This document shows positions 33,244 to 45,285 of a DNA stretch of 64,000 nucleotides, in pieces. The notes beneath the pieces were generated by a model. It made no database searches, was not told the origin of the DNA, and saw only the letters and a list, made by a program, of their open reading frames with translations. The stretch covers positions 728,420-792,419 of the forward strand of contig ONZQ02000009.1 of NCBI GenBank assembly GCA_900312665.1. Direction: 5' to 3'. The stretch comes from Cephalotrichum gorgonifer. Its lineage: Eukaryota > Ascomycota > Sordariomycetes > Microascales > Microascaceae. Every line of letters starts with the position of its first letter. Position 1 is the first letter of the stretch. A program made the translations under genes and the position numbers.

Positions 33244-36091
33244 CTATGCCGGGCCGCTAGGAGGGCCGGGTGGAGGCCTGTACTGCCCCTGGCCTTGCCC
33301 TCCCTGGCCGGGCGCTTTCGGAGGTGGCGCCATCCCCTGCCCCTGCATCTGAGCGGCGGGGTGGGTGTTGTACGGATTCGGAATCTCCAGCACAGGTGTC
33401 ATGGTCGGCGCCTGGTACGTAGTGCTATAGGGTGCTGCGCCACCCGGCGACTGTATCGAGCCCCCGGGGGACTGCGGCTGCTGCTGGCGTTGGCTGTGCT
33501 GGCTCCCTATCGTCGAAGCGGCGAGGAACCTGCCCCGCTGAGACCCAGACGTAATCGGCGATCCGACCTGCGACTCCTCGTCATACCTCCCCCGCGAAAC
33601 CGACCTCCGAATCGAGCCGCTCACCGCCGGCTGGCTCACGCTCCCCGTACGTGAGTTTGTCGTAGAGAGCGTCTCGCCCGCCTTACGAAGCCCACGGCTC
33701 TGGCTCTCGCCGCGCACGGGTATCCCCGTACGAGTGGAGTCGAGCGACGTGCGCGTGTTCTTTTCTCCGGATACCGTCTTGTCGGTGCGGTTGAACCAGT
33801 CCGTGTCCTTTGCCGGGTCGGCTACGGCGCCTGAGGCGTCCGAAGGGAACATGCGCTTGGCCTCCTTGGCCTTCTTTGCCTCCTCGCGCTTCGCCTCGGC
33901 GTCCGCGTCCGACACGGCGACAGAGTAGGACGGGTTGCCCGGCGCGCCGAGGGCCTCGTTGCCGCCGCCAGGGGCGTAGATGGGGATCTTCCGGATGGCG
34001 GTGGTCAGGGCGCAGATAAACTTGCTACGGCGGGTGAGGCGGATGGTCTCGTTGTGCCAGTTGGACTTATGCTTAATGGCGATGTGGAGCTGCAACTTGT
34101 CGAGGTCGCCGACGCTGGATACGCCGATGGTGAAGTCGTTCTGGAAGTCGCGCGAGTTCTCCGGGTCGCGGACGAACTTCTCCATCTCGATGCGGAGGAG
34201 CTCGACGTCGTCGAAGCTGGTGTCGAAGGAGATGTTGACGTCAATGAACTCACTCATGGCGCCGCTGCGCGTCACGTTCTCGATCCAGAGGTTGTTGAGG
34301 ATGATGTTGGGTGTCTGGACGACCTGCATCTTGTCTACGCGGATGAAGACGGTGTACAAGAGGGAGATCTTCTCGACCTGGAGCGGGATCTTCTCGGCGC
34401 CAACGGCAATGTCAACGCGGTCACCCACGTCATAGGGGTGCTTAACGAAGAGGAAGATGCACGAGCCGAGGAACTCTTGCGTGGTGACAGCGAAGACGAA
34501 GGAGAGAGAGAGGAGCGCGGTTCCGGCCGTCGCGAGAGTGGTGATGAAGGTGCTCTGGAAGAAGGCGACTATAAAGGGGTTGTTAGTCCGGGGGTCGTCC
34601 ACGCAAGAAGGATATGTCAGAGACACCGGGGTTGAGCCACTTACGGAAGATGAAGATGACAATCAGGAGCACGATGAATAGAAGAACCTTGTCGAACACT
34701 TGGAGCGCCTGGCTGATGTCCTTCATGCCCTCGCTGATTGCCTTCCGTTCCTTCCCGATGTCGACAACCTTGCGCACCATCTCATCAAGGCTGATATCCC
34801 CATTCTCGTCGACATCGATGACCTTGAAGGCGGCCTCAGCCTCGTGTCTGTTGGCATCGCCGAGAACCTCGGCGATGTCATCGGGGAGCAGGCTGTCCCT
34901 ACCCTCGATGGCGAAGGACATCCAGATTCGCCTACCCAGGGCTTCAGACGACTTGGTCTTCTCCAGGGCCTCGACAACGATGGAGTGGGCAGAGTTTGGG
35001 TTGAAGACCTCCTTCCCGGTGATCTCGGAGGCAATGTTGCCAAAGATGGACGTGACCTTGTCGCCAAGGCGGCCGACATCACCGACCAGGCGCATGGGGA
35101 CAGCGTGGGCGCCCTTCTTCCCCTTCCGGGCGAGCAGGGCCTCGATACTGTCGTTGATGATGTAGTCCTCGTCGGCAAACTCGGGGCAGTACATGGGGAA
35201 CAGGGCGCGCGAGGCATCAAAGAGGATGCCGAGGATGCGGACGTCGCTCTTGGAGGCCCTGATGCGGTTTGCGAACGACCGCTGGTGGTAGGAGATGCCG
35301 ATGAGCTGGACGATTGCCTTCTCGCCAAGGTAGACGGCGGACGAGACGAAGGACGCACCGAGGACGCGCTCGAAGTCGCGGACCCATGTCATTCCGGCAT
35401 CCTTGCTCTCCTTGAAGAGGGAGCGGAAGGTGATGAAGGAGGCGAGGGCCCAGAAGAAGAGGGAGAGCGGGATGACGAGGTTGTGGAGCACGGTGGCGTA
35501 CTTTCGGGTGCCAGAGCTCACGACACCGCAGACGAACATGAAGGCGGCGGGCAGGAGGTGGGCGACGACCTTGCCGGCCCAGATGGTGAGCCATGCGATC
35601 TCGATCCAGAGGAAGAGGCGGAAGAGGGGGGGACCGGTGATCTTGACTTCCTTGTTGTCGCGGATCACGGTCTGGCTGCCGACGGGGATGCCCTCCTTGC
35701 GGTTGGTCGCGGCGAGGACGATGATGGGGACGGCGAGGGCGAGGCCGACGGGGACGATATAGATAAGATAGCGGAGCGAGGTGTTGAAGTTAATGATCTT
35801 GGTGTAGAGGCGGCCCATGAAGTTGAGCGAGACGTCTTCGGTGCCGCCGGTGCCTGTCCGCCTGGGGCCATCGGCCTTCCTGCGGCCGCCGTGGAACATG
35901 TGGTGATTATGCTTCTCGTCGGAGCTCGTCTCGGAGAGGGCGACGTTGACTTGGTCGCCGCGCCGGGCGCCGGTGGAGCTGGCATGGCTCTTGACCGTGT
36001 GGAGGGGGATATCCTCGGTCATGCTCGCGTCTGTCCCAGATCGGGTCTTGCTGAGCTGGATGAAGCCAGAGTTTCGTGGGGACAGTGGCAT
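33244..36091 (-). CDS. MscS-type mechanosensitive channel with EF hand
   Basis: Exons 36091-34645 and 34568-33244 (76-base intron) give 923 residues. It matches the fungal MscS family typified by S. pombe Msy1 and Msy2, which act at ER membranes and shape the calcium response to osmotic shock. Seen: a polar N-terminus; several membrane segments (YLIYIVPVGLALAVPIIVLAA, LFLWIEIAWLTIWAGKVVAHLL, LVIPLSLFFWALASFITF); a canonical EF-hand loop DVDENGDISLDE near 426; membrane helix VLLFIVLLIVIFIF; then the MscS pore and beta domain (LATAGTALLSLSFVFAVTTQEFLGS, FLFVKHPYDVGDRVDI). The last 250 or so residues are low-complexity Pro, Gln, Gly and Ser. The ATG at 36091 begins MPLSPRNSGF. The intron sits between the last helix before the pore and the pore helix. 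Confidence 0.94.
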
Positions 36092-36697
36092 TTGAAGGGA
36101 TTTTGAAGGTCCGGGTGCTGAGGGGGGTGGGGTGGGCACGCCGGCGGGCCGCGTTAAAGAAGGGGGGGGGGCAGTGATAGCGGGACAAGCTGTTTGCGGC
36201 AAAAGAGCGTCAGATCGTCTGGAGGGTGGGATCTTTGCTGTATCTAGTAGGTATCTCGGACGGGGGTTGACATTCCCGGTTGAATATGGGAGAATGCCAG
36301 CTTCTGCAACCAAGAGTACTTTTCCTCCTTCCGAGACGGGCGTAGCGGCACACTGGCAATATATACCGAAACGACGGGAAAAGGAATGCTACGTGAAAGA
36401 AGAGGGACGAAACGAGTGTCGTGGGGACGGGCGGAAGGGTAGTGATACTGAGGAACAGAAAACGAGTGAGACAGACAGTATTAGCTAGCCCAGAAATTTC
36501 CCCGATCGCAGATAATAAACTCCGCAGCTTTGATTTAAGAAGAACCAAAAACTGGGGAGAAGGGAGACTAAGAAATCAAGAAATCAAGATCCAGGGGACA
36601 GGACAGACCAGGGGGGGAGACAGGGGGGGTATTAGGGAGTGCTTGTATTACGAGTACTCTGGTCCTTGGGTCCAATAATGGATACTCGTACTCGTTC

Positions 36698-36709
36698 GGA
36701 GTATACTCC
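36698..36709. repeat. 12-base palindrome GGAGTATACTCC
   Basis: An exact inverted repeat about 600 bases before the channel gene start, in a cluster of GTACTC-like strings. Confidence 0.7.
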
Positions 36710-39486
36710 ACGGGTGGCAAGCGTGGGTCTAGTTTAATATGTCGTTTTAATAATAGACCAACGCGTACCTGAACGTGTGAGTGGCGTTAATTGGCACAAG
36801 TATTACGGAGTACGAAGCATGGAACCTGGACGACATTTTTTTTTACACAAATTTCGTCGAGAGCCTTTTTTTTTCTCTTCTTCTTTCTCTGTTTGCTAAG
36901 GCCCCACACCCACCCGGCAAGCTAGCAGATGCCGTGGTGGAGCCTCCAATTGTCCTATCCGGGTTCGACGGCCGGGATGGATGGGATAGGATGGGGCATT
37001 AACACAAAGCAGCAAAGGATCAGCGCGGGATGGCATTGCCGTTGGCTCCCGAACTCCTGAGCCCGAGTCCCGAGTACATACTCGAAAGGCTGCCTCAGAG
37101 AGCAAAGGGGGGAAAAATATTGGAAGGACGAGGTCGAGCAGACAAACAGATAAGTAATAGGGTGCGGGGGAATGGCAGGTCTCCTCCACCCTTCAAAAAA
37201 AGGCGTTTAGATTTTCCTCACAAGTTTTCCAAAGACTGCACGTGAGACAACATGTGCCAGACCCCGTCAGGTTACCATCGTAATGTGACAACTACATGTA
37301 CATATAATACCGAACGGCGCGGGAAAATGAACCAAGGGACAGAAAGGAAAAAGAAACAAAAAAGAAGGGCTCGTGGACCCTTCCGTGACCCTGAAATCTC
37401 AAACTGCGTTCCGAAAAAGGGGATAGCGAATCTTTCCGCCTCGTGCCACTGAACTGCCCTCGTACTCTACTCCGTACATGTAAACACAACTTGCGCCCTG
37501 TAAGGTTGTTGCAATTTCGTTCTTGTACCTGGTCAAGGAAGAAGGAGTAGTCAACACCAATATTCGTAAGTTGTTAAGAAGTCGTTAGAATGAGCCAATC
37601 CAAGGCCCCCCCTGACGTTTCATCTTATGATCGGAAACGCTCGGCCATTGGAAAGCGGGGCGGCCGCCAGAAAGAGAAGAGCTCTCACTCCCGCCACCAT
37701 GGACCCCACTACCCTCTCCACGGGTGCCCCTGAAATCTGCAGTGGCAGGATAAGTCGTCGGCGCCCCACCCTACTTATATTAGTGCAAAGCTTGGTTGGA
37801 TACGAGGACGTGGGCAACTGGTGCGTGCATGCGCAGGGGGGCTTGTACAAACTCTTTTCCTGTTTTTCCAAGGATCGGGCGCAGCTTCTAGTACATGAAC
37901 TAGTAATGATTAGTGGTACAGGTGTTGGTCTACCCTACCAGGAGTGATACGAGTAAAAATATGTATTGGTTTAACATGTGGTCGTACTTGCAGTGCCAGT
38001 TCGCTCGGTCGCATTACTAGGAATGGCAACTCTCTGGGCTATCTCTTTGGAGCCTACTAAAGTACTGGTCGAGCGGATGCAAGTTCGAGAGTATTAGGCA
38101 CTGATCGTTCCCATCATCAGATGATATGTATGCACCTCGGATCAACGCAACCACGAGCTTGTCCAGCCAAGCACGGACACGCGAGAGGGCTGGCTGGTGT
38201 AACTGCAAGGTCAGACCTCCCAGCCCTCCATCTGTCGACCGCGTGGGACGCTCGCATGGCACCAAGCGACCCACATCGCAACTCATTCTAGCTTCTTCAT
38301 GAACGCGCACTTGTTGTCTCGTCTGGATACATATGATATGGTGAGACACCCAGCAGCCTGCCCCCTCTGTCGTGTCGCGATGGTGGCACATGGTAACGTG
38401 GCGTGCTTTGGTCGTCACGAGGAGCATGGGTCATCCCAGACGACACATCGTCCACCCATGATGCGTATCTGCTTTTGCCTTTTTCCCCTTTGTCCTTTTT
38501 ACGGAGACATGAGGCCTCCACCCTAGATGCTAAAGTCCAGAAGTTCGAATCTTCTTACGAGTACGGAGTAGCTGGTGCTATTATTACATTTCCCCACCTG
38601 TGAGTACTTGTAGACTAATACTTGCGTGTATGCTTGGACGGCCGATGCAAATCGCATCGGACGTAGCTATTTATATTGATACTCGAACCCCATAAACGGG
38701 TGGATAGCACCCATAAATTACATAATTACGGCACGCTTGTACACCGGGATACGAGCACGGGTAGGTATCCTTTGCTAGTTGCCGTGTTATTCCCGCCGTC
38801 GATGAGCCGCATCCAGCAGCATGTGACACGATCGTCTCCATCTCCGGATAGACTCACTAGCCAGTATCGTATCTCGCCGATTCCCCCACAAGAAGGGCAA
38901 GCTGTCAGTGTTAGCTGGCACGAGGGGGCTGCCGCCTCCGTCCTTCTATCCATCTCCTTCTCTCTAACCCGTGCTCAGCCATCAGCCATACTCTCCATGA
39001 GAACCATCGCGCCACAAACAAGCACTGCCAGACACAGCCTGGACCATCATCCAACTTACACTGGCATCTACCTGTACACCGAGTACAAGTGCGAGAAGTC
39101 GTCAAATCCTCCTACGATGCCAGCTTGCGTGACTGCTACGTAATACTTGTGGAGCTTGGCGTGAACCCACATACTTGTGCGGATCCAAGCACTGGTATGG
39201 AACCCGTAAAGGAACACATGTATCATTATATCCCAGCACTACTATCCCTCATGGTCGTCAATGGCTCAGCTGAAGAATAGCTCAGCCCAGCCCTCCTCCC
39301 CGTGAAACACCGTCCTGACTCACCGACTTCCTGACTTACCAGCGTGGACCTGGGATATGAAGCCCCGAGGGTGAACTCCCCAACGGGGCCCAAGGAGCCT
39401 CCAAACTAAGACGTATCCCTCCCGTTTCACTCATATATTTTACGAAGAGACTCTCTCCTGCCAACACTTGTCAATGGAAGGAGGGG

Positions 39487-39535
39487 CTCTCCGGCATAGT
39501 ATCAGTAGTCTCGCGGGCCGCGCGTTCAATCCCAA
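39487..39535 (+). other. tRNA-like relic (Asp-type 5' half, no anticodon arm)
   Basis: CTCCGGCATAGTATCAGTAG contains an A-box match (TAGTATCAGTAG, 39497-39508) and GTTCAATCCC (39524-39533) resembles a B box. Only 15 bases separate them, too few for an anticodon arm, and no acceptor stem closes. It may be a decayed tRNA copy or chance. Confidence 0.2.
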
Positions 39536-39909
39536 GCCAGTACAAGTAGATGGGCGAGATCCTCCTCTTTCTCCTCTGTTGCCTATTCATGCCTGAAGAT
39601 ACCAGACCGGTAATGTAAGTAGATCCCACGCATGGTCTCTATTACGGGCACTTGTAGCTCCGCTGGTTACGGGTACGATGGGCCTACCGTTCATACTCTA
39701 CTTCCCATAACGATACCTATCTCTGATCCGTGCATTCATATACTTGCAAAATACGGAAGTATAAACAAAAATCCCTGTCAAAGAACCCCAGCACCTCAGC
39801 TCCCTGAACCCAGACGTAAATACTTGTAATACAAGGTAGCCCCCACATATTAGAAGACTCCTCATTGATACAAATACACTATCGAAGTCCATGTGCAATA
39901 TCCGCCTCT

Positions 39910-42237
39910 CTAGCTCATCCGCCCATCCTTCAGCGAAGCCACGACATCGGTCTTCAGCGTCAGGAGGTGCCGGTCACTCTTCTGCACGTGCCTCGATAGG
40001 TCTTCGTACTTCTGTTTCCAATACCTGCTGCTTCCCTCCTCCGCCTCCTCCTTAGTGCTGCCTCCGTTCGTCCCTACATCCCCGGGCCTGAACAGATCAT
40101 AACTGACATCCTGCGTCATCGAGAACGACCCCTTCACCGCCCCCAGCCTGTAGTCCCAACTGCACGTATATCTCCTCCCCGTCCCTAGGTCTTGCAGCCT
40201 CTTGAGCCTCATCCTCGACGTTGTCATCAGCATCTTCCCTCCCGCGAGCGCCGCGACGTTGATGAGGAAGGACTCGTTGGACGTGGAGTGCCTGTAAAGG
40301 GACTCGATGACGGACGATATTACGGCATGGGCCTCCTCTATGGCGCACGGCTCCGTCGGGTTGCCATCCTCATCGACCCAGTCGGCCATCATGGTCTCGA
40401 GGACGAAGTGGCTGTAGAGGGAGTCGATGTTTGTGCGGTCGTCGCCAAAAGCGTCGAAGAAGCTCCTCTTGGGGGGGTTGCCGGTGGGGCGCGGCTGCCA
40501 CGCAGGGGTGGGGATGGACCGCGCAGCGGTGGCGGCGGACGACGCAGCGGTGGAGGAGGCGGGTCTTGTCACGGCCGGCACTGTCACCTTGCCGTAATCG
40601 AGCGACTCGATGGCGACACCCGGGGGCATGCCACTATACGGGTCGTCAATGGGACGTGATACGCCATAGCCATCACCCCGGCTCGTTTCGTCGAGGTTGG
40701 TGCTCCCGTTTGGGTTTACGGGAGTAGCTGCCGCCAGGCTATGGAAGGTTGGTACCTGCGCTGACGTGGAGAACGCGGGACATGGCACCGGCGGCGGTTG
40801 CATGTCGGGATTGTCAAGGTTACTGCCTGGGCCTGGCATTCCCAGGGATACGTCTGGCTCCGATGGCTCTGTAAGGGGTAGCGCGGGCCCAGTGTGGTTC
40901 GGTGGAGGGTTGGTCAGCCCTCCCGGCCCATGTTCTGGCGGATGCCCCGCGTTTAGCGGTGGGTATGGGGGGTGAGAAGTTGCCGGCTCAGCTCTGTCTG
41001 AGGCGGCCATCGAGCCGGGCCCGTCGCCAACCGCCGCGGCCACCGAAGCAGCCGAGAAGTTGGACAGCTGCTCATGGAAAGAGGACTCCTCAGAGGCCCT
41101 GCTCAGCCGCGGCCTCCCACGAACCTTCCCGCCGGGCGCCGACGCGCTCCCCCAAGCTGAGGAGACAACTTTTGCGCCATGCCTGCGACTCGCCGCCGAC
41201 TTTGGAGTTTGGGCGGCGTCATGGGCCGGCGGGGCTAGCCCCGTGCCACCGGGTCGGATCGCATCCGATGAGGTGGAGATTGGGGACCTCCTATCTGGGG
41301 GAGCGGGCCCGAGTCCGTGAGGCTCCTGAGCAGATGGTGAATCTATATCTAGCCTCTGTCGTTGGTGTGGTGGCCTGCCTTCGTCGTCCTCCCGCTTCCT
41401 CCCCCTCCGCGGACGAATGTGCGGCAGTAGCGCTCGTAGTGCCATGTCGTTCTCCGGGGCAACTCCGTTCCTAGATACATCCGGTACCGTATGGGGGTCC
41501 AGCGGGATGTCGGTCCAGTAGGTGTTCTGGACCCGTCCAATGAGATATTCAAAGAAAACATCAATACGCGTAGAGCGCATCCATCGCTGGCGTCTCCATT
41601 AGAATAATGCTCAGAGAATGCGTGCATAGAGATTCGGAAACCTCGTGTGCCATAGAAGGTATGAAGGTACGAATGAAAAAGGAGGGGAGCACAAGGAAGG
41701 GAAGAGGGGAGAGGAAGCAGAGAAGTAAGACAAAAGACGACTAGAGGCAAGGGAGTAAGGAAGAATACCACCATCAAAACTCACTTTTAACCTCACATGG
41801 TATTGCTGCACCTTCTGTGAACTTTGCCCCTTCTCCTGGTCAGGCGGCTCGACACCGAGCCTTAGGGCCAGCTCGCCCCAGGTCTTGACCACCTTGTCCT
41901 CAAGCTGTCGGATCAGCTGGTAGAGGAAGAAGGTGTCGAAGGTCTTCCCGCCGCTCCTAGGCGGGGTTCGGAAGGCCTCCCGTAGGGCCGCGGTGTCGGT
42001 GCCGGGCGGGACGGCAGGGTTGCAGTAGAGGATGAACTGGACAAAGGCTTCCTCGATCGTTGCAGCGGTGACGTTCCTGTCCGGCAGGGCTAGGGGGGGG
42101 AGGGTCGGGAGGGGAGGTTGGAGCGGGACGGGGGCGGTAGTTGGCGGAACTGCCGACGAGGGGGCTCGCCGAGGGTGTGGGTCCGGGTGTTGCGGGTCAC
42201 CCGGGGGCCACCGGGTCATATCTCCCGGGGGAAGCAT
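39910..42237 (-). CDS. abp2: ARS-binding protein 2 (Abp2 family)
   Basis: Exons 42237-41785 and 41586-39910 (198-base intron) give 709 residues. S. pombe Abp2 binds ARS elements at replication origins and this family is conserved in filamentous fungi. Seen: the Abp2 domain beginning ALPDRNVTAATIEEAFVQFI, FILYCNPAVP, GKTFDTFFLYQLIRQLE, TWGELALRLGVEPP, and QYHVRLKRWMRSTRIDVFFEYL rebuilt across the intron, then a basic RPRRGRKRED patch. The rest is long, low-complexity Pro/Ser/Gly sequence, followed by a second conserved block near KRSFFDAFGDDRTNIDSLYS and a C-terminal helix. The ATG at 42237 (MLPPG) was chosen, but the frame is open for about 46 more codons upstream with protein-like sequence, so another 5' exon is possible. 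DNA binding is inferred. Confidence 0.85.
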
Positions 42238-44297
42238 TCTGTTTGGCGGCGGCAGTCTTCCAGATCCATCACCGGCGGCTCGCGCGGGGGGTGGAAACGC
42301 TGGCCGGATACGGAGCCGGGCCGATGGCAGTTTGTTTTGATAGGTCGGTCCAGGCTCCAGCTGAAGGTAACCAGTTCATAGAAATTGGGCTATGGGATGA
42401 GGGTACTAAGTCTCCTACCGACTCAGAGGTGTTTAACTGGATCCGCGCGACTCTGTCCGCGATCCAAGAGGTCTAGAGTTGCTTGAGGATGCGGCCGGGT
42501 TATGTGATGGAGCAAGGTCGCCACGAAGAAGTGTGGATAGTCTAGGTAGTGGTGAATGACCCTTAGGCGCAACCAGATGGGAGTGCTGTCGGCTAAGAAA
42601 TACCAGCAGGGGGGCTGTCCCGTAGGCAGGTAGGCAAGGCAGGTCGGTAGGTGGGCAGGGATGAGATGTCGATCAACCTCGCGCTCGCACAAGCTATCCG
42701 CAATACAAGTAAGTACCCCGTACTTGTTTGTAATCTCTCTTCTTCCCTTGATTCCCAAAGGGGCAAAGGCGCGAGCGGACTCGCGCCACACTCGATAGAA
42801 GAGGGGAATCGCTGGGTTGAAAGCGGTGCTTGTGACTTCGGGTGGAGACAGTGGGTGAGGAGACCTTTCATATTTGTACTCAGTCCTAAGATGATGGATA
42901 TGCGAAGCAGGTAGTTCCAACCTCGGAGATGTAGGTCTTAATGAATCAAAAAGGAAATATGCCAGTATTATTTGTTTGGTACGGAGTAATATCGGCTGGA
43001 AGGTAATACCATTAGGTCGATGCGTCGCTATTAAGGTACTTAGGGTACTCCGCAAGGTGCTTGTATTTGTACTCATACTTGCGCCGAGGCGTTCGGATTA
43101 CAAGGGTTAATTTACTTGTCCAGTGGCAAAACCAAATGTTTGCTCTCTCCCTCCACACATGTCTTGACTTGCATCTTGCATGTAAGTGTATAATTACCGC
43201 CAATTGGGGCCATCGGCGATGAACAGAATACAAGTGGGTTAAACTACCCTCTTGCCCCTTGGCGATGCCCAGCCAGTTCCAGGTCTTGATATTCCAAAGC
43301 CGCCAGGCGGGTGCTTGTATTATTAGTTCGTCCTACGTGCCGGCACTAACAAGCTGGTCGGGGGACTAGTACTGATACTTTTGGAAGATGATGCGCGCTA
43401 ATTTATGGTGAGCGTCCAGCCGTGGAAGGCACGAGCTGATGTGGCCCGTGCTCAGCTGGAGCCCAAGCTTGATCTCCGCGCAGTATTACTCCGTAGTTAC
43501 AGCAAGCGCCAGCCCATTGAGGACCACCATGACAACCATTCACCATTCTCGGCCTTCCACATCACGATTCCTGACCGAGGAGCTGTACCCGCTTAGGTCC
43601 ATCATGTTTCCATAAAATTCGACGACTTCTTTCGCCTCCCCCACCCCAACAGACTCTGCCTTGGGCTTGAAAACGGAAAGGACGAGTCGAATTACAGCAC
43701 CAAAGGAAGGCGGGAGATATTCCTTGTTCATTATGATCTCTAATAAAACCGTTACTTAGATTTATTGCTCCCGCTGATTTCCGACAGAGTGGAGCTAGAT
43801 GCCTGTGTTATTCCCTCCGAAGTAAAGGGGAAGTCTACCTCTGGACAATGTTGCAATCTAGATGACCTTGGCTTGAAGATTCTGGCTGGAAGACCACGTC
43901 TGGGTATGTTAGTCGAACGATCTACCAGGATATCGTAAACACTAGATATATCTCAACACCCAGCACAGGGTAACCACGGCTCTCCCAATGTAACACGGAT
44001 ATCTACTCGCCCACAGCACCCTTTTACAAGTTCTATGTGTACACGGCTCTGAACAGATTTAAGGTACCATTTGAGCGACTCGTCTCACTGCACTTACACG
44101 GGGCATATGAGAACGTACAAGTACATTGTATTACGCCTCGACCGTCAAGTATCGGTGGGCCTAACGGGCCCCTCTGCCGAAGCTGGCACAGGCGTACTCC
44201 TGGGAGGTTCCTGCGTACTACCGCGATACTCCTCGACCTCGAAAGCGCCTCATAGTCCTAAAATACCTATCTAGAGATGCATATTCCAACAAGCCCC
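42238..44297. other. Intergenic region, abp2 / ceramidase
   Basis: About 2.06 kb. The first 140 bases may be coding sequence of abp2. Two TACGGAGTA (42980, 43487) and two TACAAGTA motifs (42704, 44116) lie here. A 217-codon reverse frame at 42423-43076 looks random. Confidence 0.5.
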
Positions 44298-45285
44298 TCA
44301 TTTATCCTTACCCTGCACCGCTTTTGCCTTCTCACGCCTCTCCTCGTCCTGCATGTCCCTTACAACGTTCATGAACATGGCAGCCCCCCACGCAGTCAGC
44401 ACATGCCACCAACCGTGCAGCTCCAGAAGCCACGCCCAAGGCAGCCCGACCTTCTCCCGGAGCTCCCTAAGCTCAGCGCAGAACTCGAGGTCGACGTTCC
44501 AGAGAGCGAACGCCAGCAGCAGGATGAGCGTGGCCCGCCCGTGGACCCGCCTCCAGGCCCGGACTTTGGCCTCCGAGAATCTCGGCTCGGCCCGGCGGTA
44601 GATGTAGACACAGCGCAGCGTGAGGAGGATAATCTGGGAGGTGAAGGCGGTAAAATGATAAATGATCTTCCCCGAGTAGACGTAGAAGGCCGAGAAGGCG
44701 AGCGAGGCAAGGGTGATCAGAGCGGAGATAGTGCGCGCGCGCGCGGGAGTCTGGCGGACGGTGAAAACGCCGTTGAGCATCGTCCCGCTAAGTACGATCA
44801 TGGATAGGTCGTCGCCGAACTGGAGGGTCTGGCGAAGGGAGGCGTGGTAGAAGAATGATCCGATGCCGACCAGGAGGAGCGAGGCGGCCATGCTGTCGCG
44901 CCTTGGCGAGAGGAGGCCCTGGCTACCGGGACCATACATGTACCGGAGGGCGAAGAAGACTTGGAAAGGGCGAGGTTAGTCAATGTAGCAATCACCGTCG
45001 ATTGGCCGTTCGAATCGCCAGCTCTGCTACCCCGGACCCTGTTTATTACATACTATACGAAAGGTTGGTAAGCGCGTTGATGAACTCGGCAATGTAGCGG
45101 GTGACGACATAATCCTCCTCGCAAAAGCTATACAACTCATGAGTTAGAAACGACCTATCAGACCAGCTACGAAGGCCGGGAGAAGGAGGCATAAACAGAA
45201 CTCACTTCGCGGCGCTCGTGGGAGGGCTCCATGCCCCGTGTAGGGCGTACTTGTCCCCAGCAAAGTGACGATTGTGATGACCCAT
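44298..45285 (-). CDS. Alkaline ceramidase
   Basis: Exons 45285-45206, 45127-45054 and 44959-44298 give 271 residues; introns are 78 and 94 bases. The enzyme splits ceramide (or phyto- or dihydroceramide) into sphingoid base and fatty acid in the ER/Golgi membrane; yeast relatives are Ypc1 and Ydc1, and which one this matches cannot be told. Seen: HGAWSPPTSAANFCEEDYVVT with the conserved acidic pair, FINALTNLSY, the GIGSFFYHASL motif with its zinc-binding His, and HGWWHVLTAWG near the C-terminus with two more His. About seven hydrophobic segments are present. The N-terminal exons are short and were found from the conserved residues; the last exon alone lacks the EED site. Confidence 0.93.

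Larger units (their letters stand above)
36092..39909. other. 3.8 kb gene-free region
   Basis: The longest stretch without a supportable gene. It begins with the promoter and leader of the channel gene. It holds a 12-base palindrome GGAGTATACTCC at 36698, three TACGGAGTA and three TACAAGTA motifs, and a tRNA-like relic near 39487. Frames of 106 and 155 codons (37627, 38676) lack any family resemblance. There is no sign of transposon ends or open reading frames of transposases. Confidence 0.5.

Noticed and set aside
34700..36106. 468-codon plus-strand open frame opposite the channel gene
   Set aside because: It is antisense to a strongly supported membrane protein and its Asp/Glu/Gly-rich product reflects codon bias of the real gene.
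38536..38553. T-arm-like hairpin AGAAG TTCGAAT CTTCT
   Set aside because: The stem and loop fit a tRNA T arm, but there is no A box or acceptor stem at the right distance upstream.
38676..39143. 155-codon plus-strand frame in the gene-free region
   Set aside because: No family resemblance and Ser/Thr/His-rich composition typical of translated spacer.
42423..43076. 217-codon reverse frame between abp2 and ceramidase
   Set aside because: No recognisable motif and uneven composition; it contains TACAAGTA and TACGGAGTA motifs seen only in non-coding DNA.
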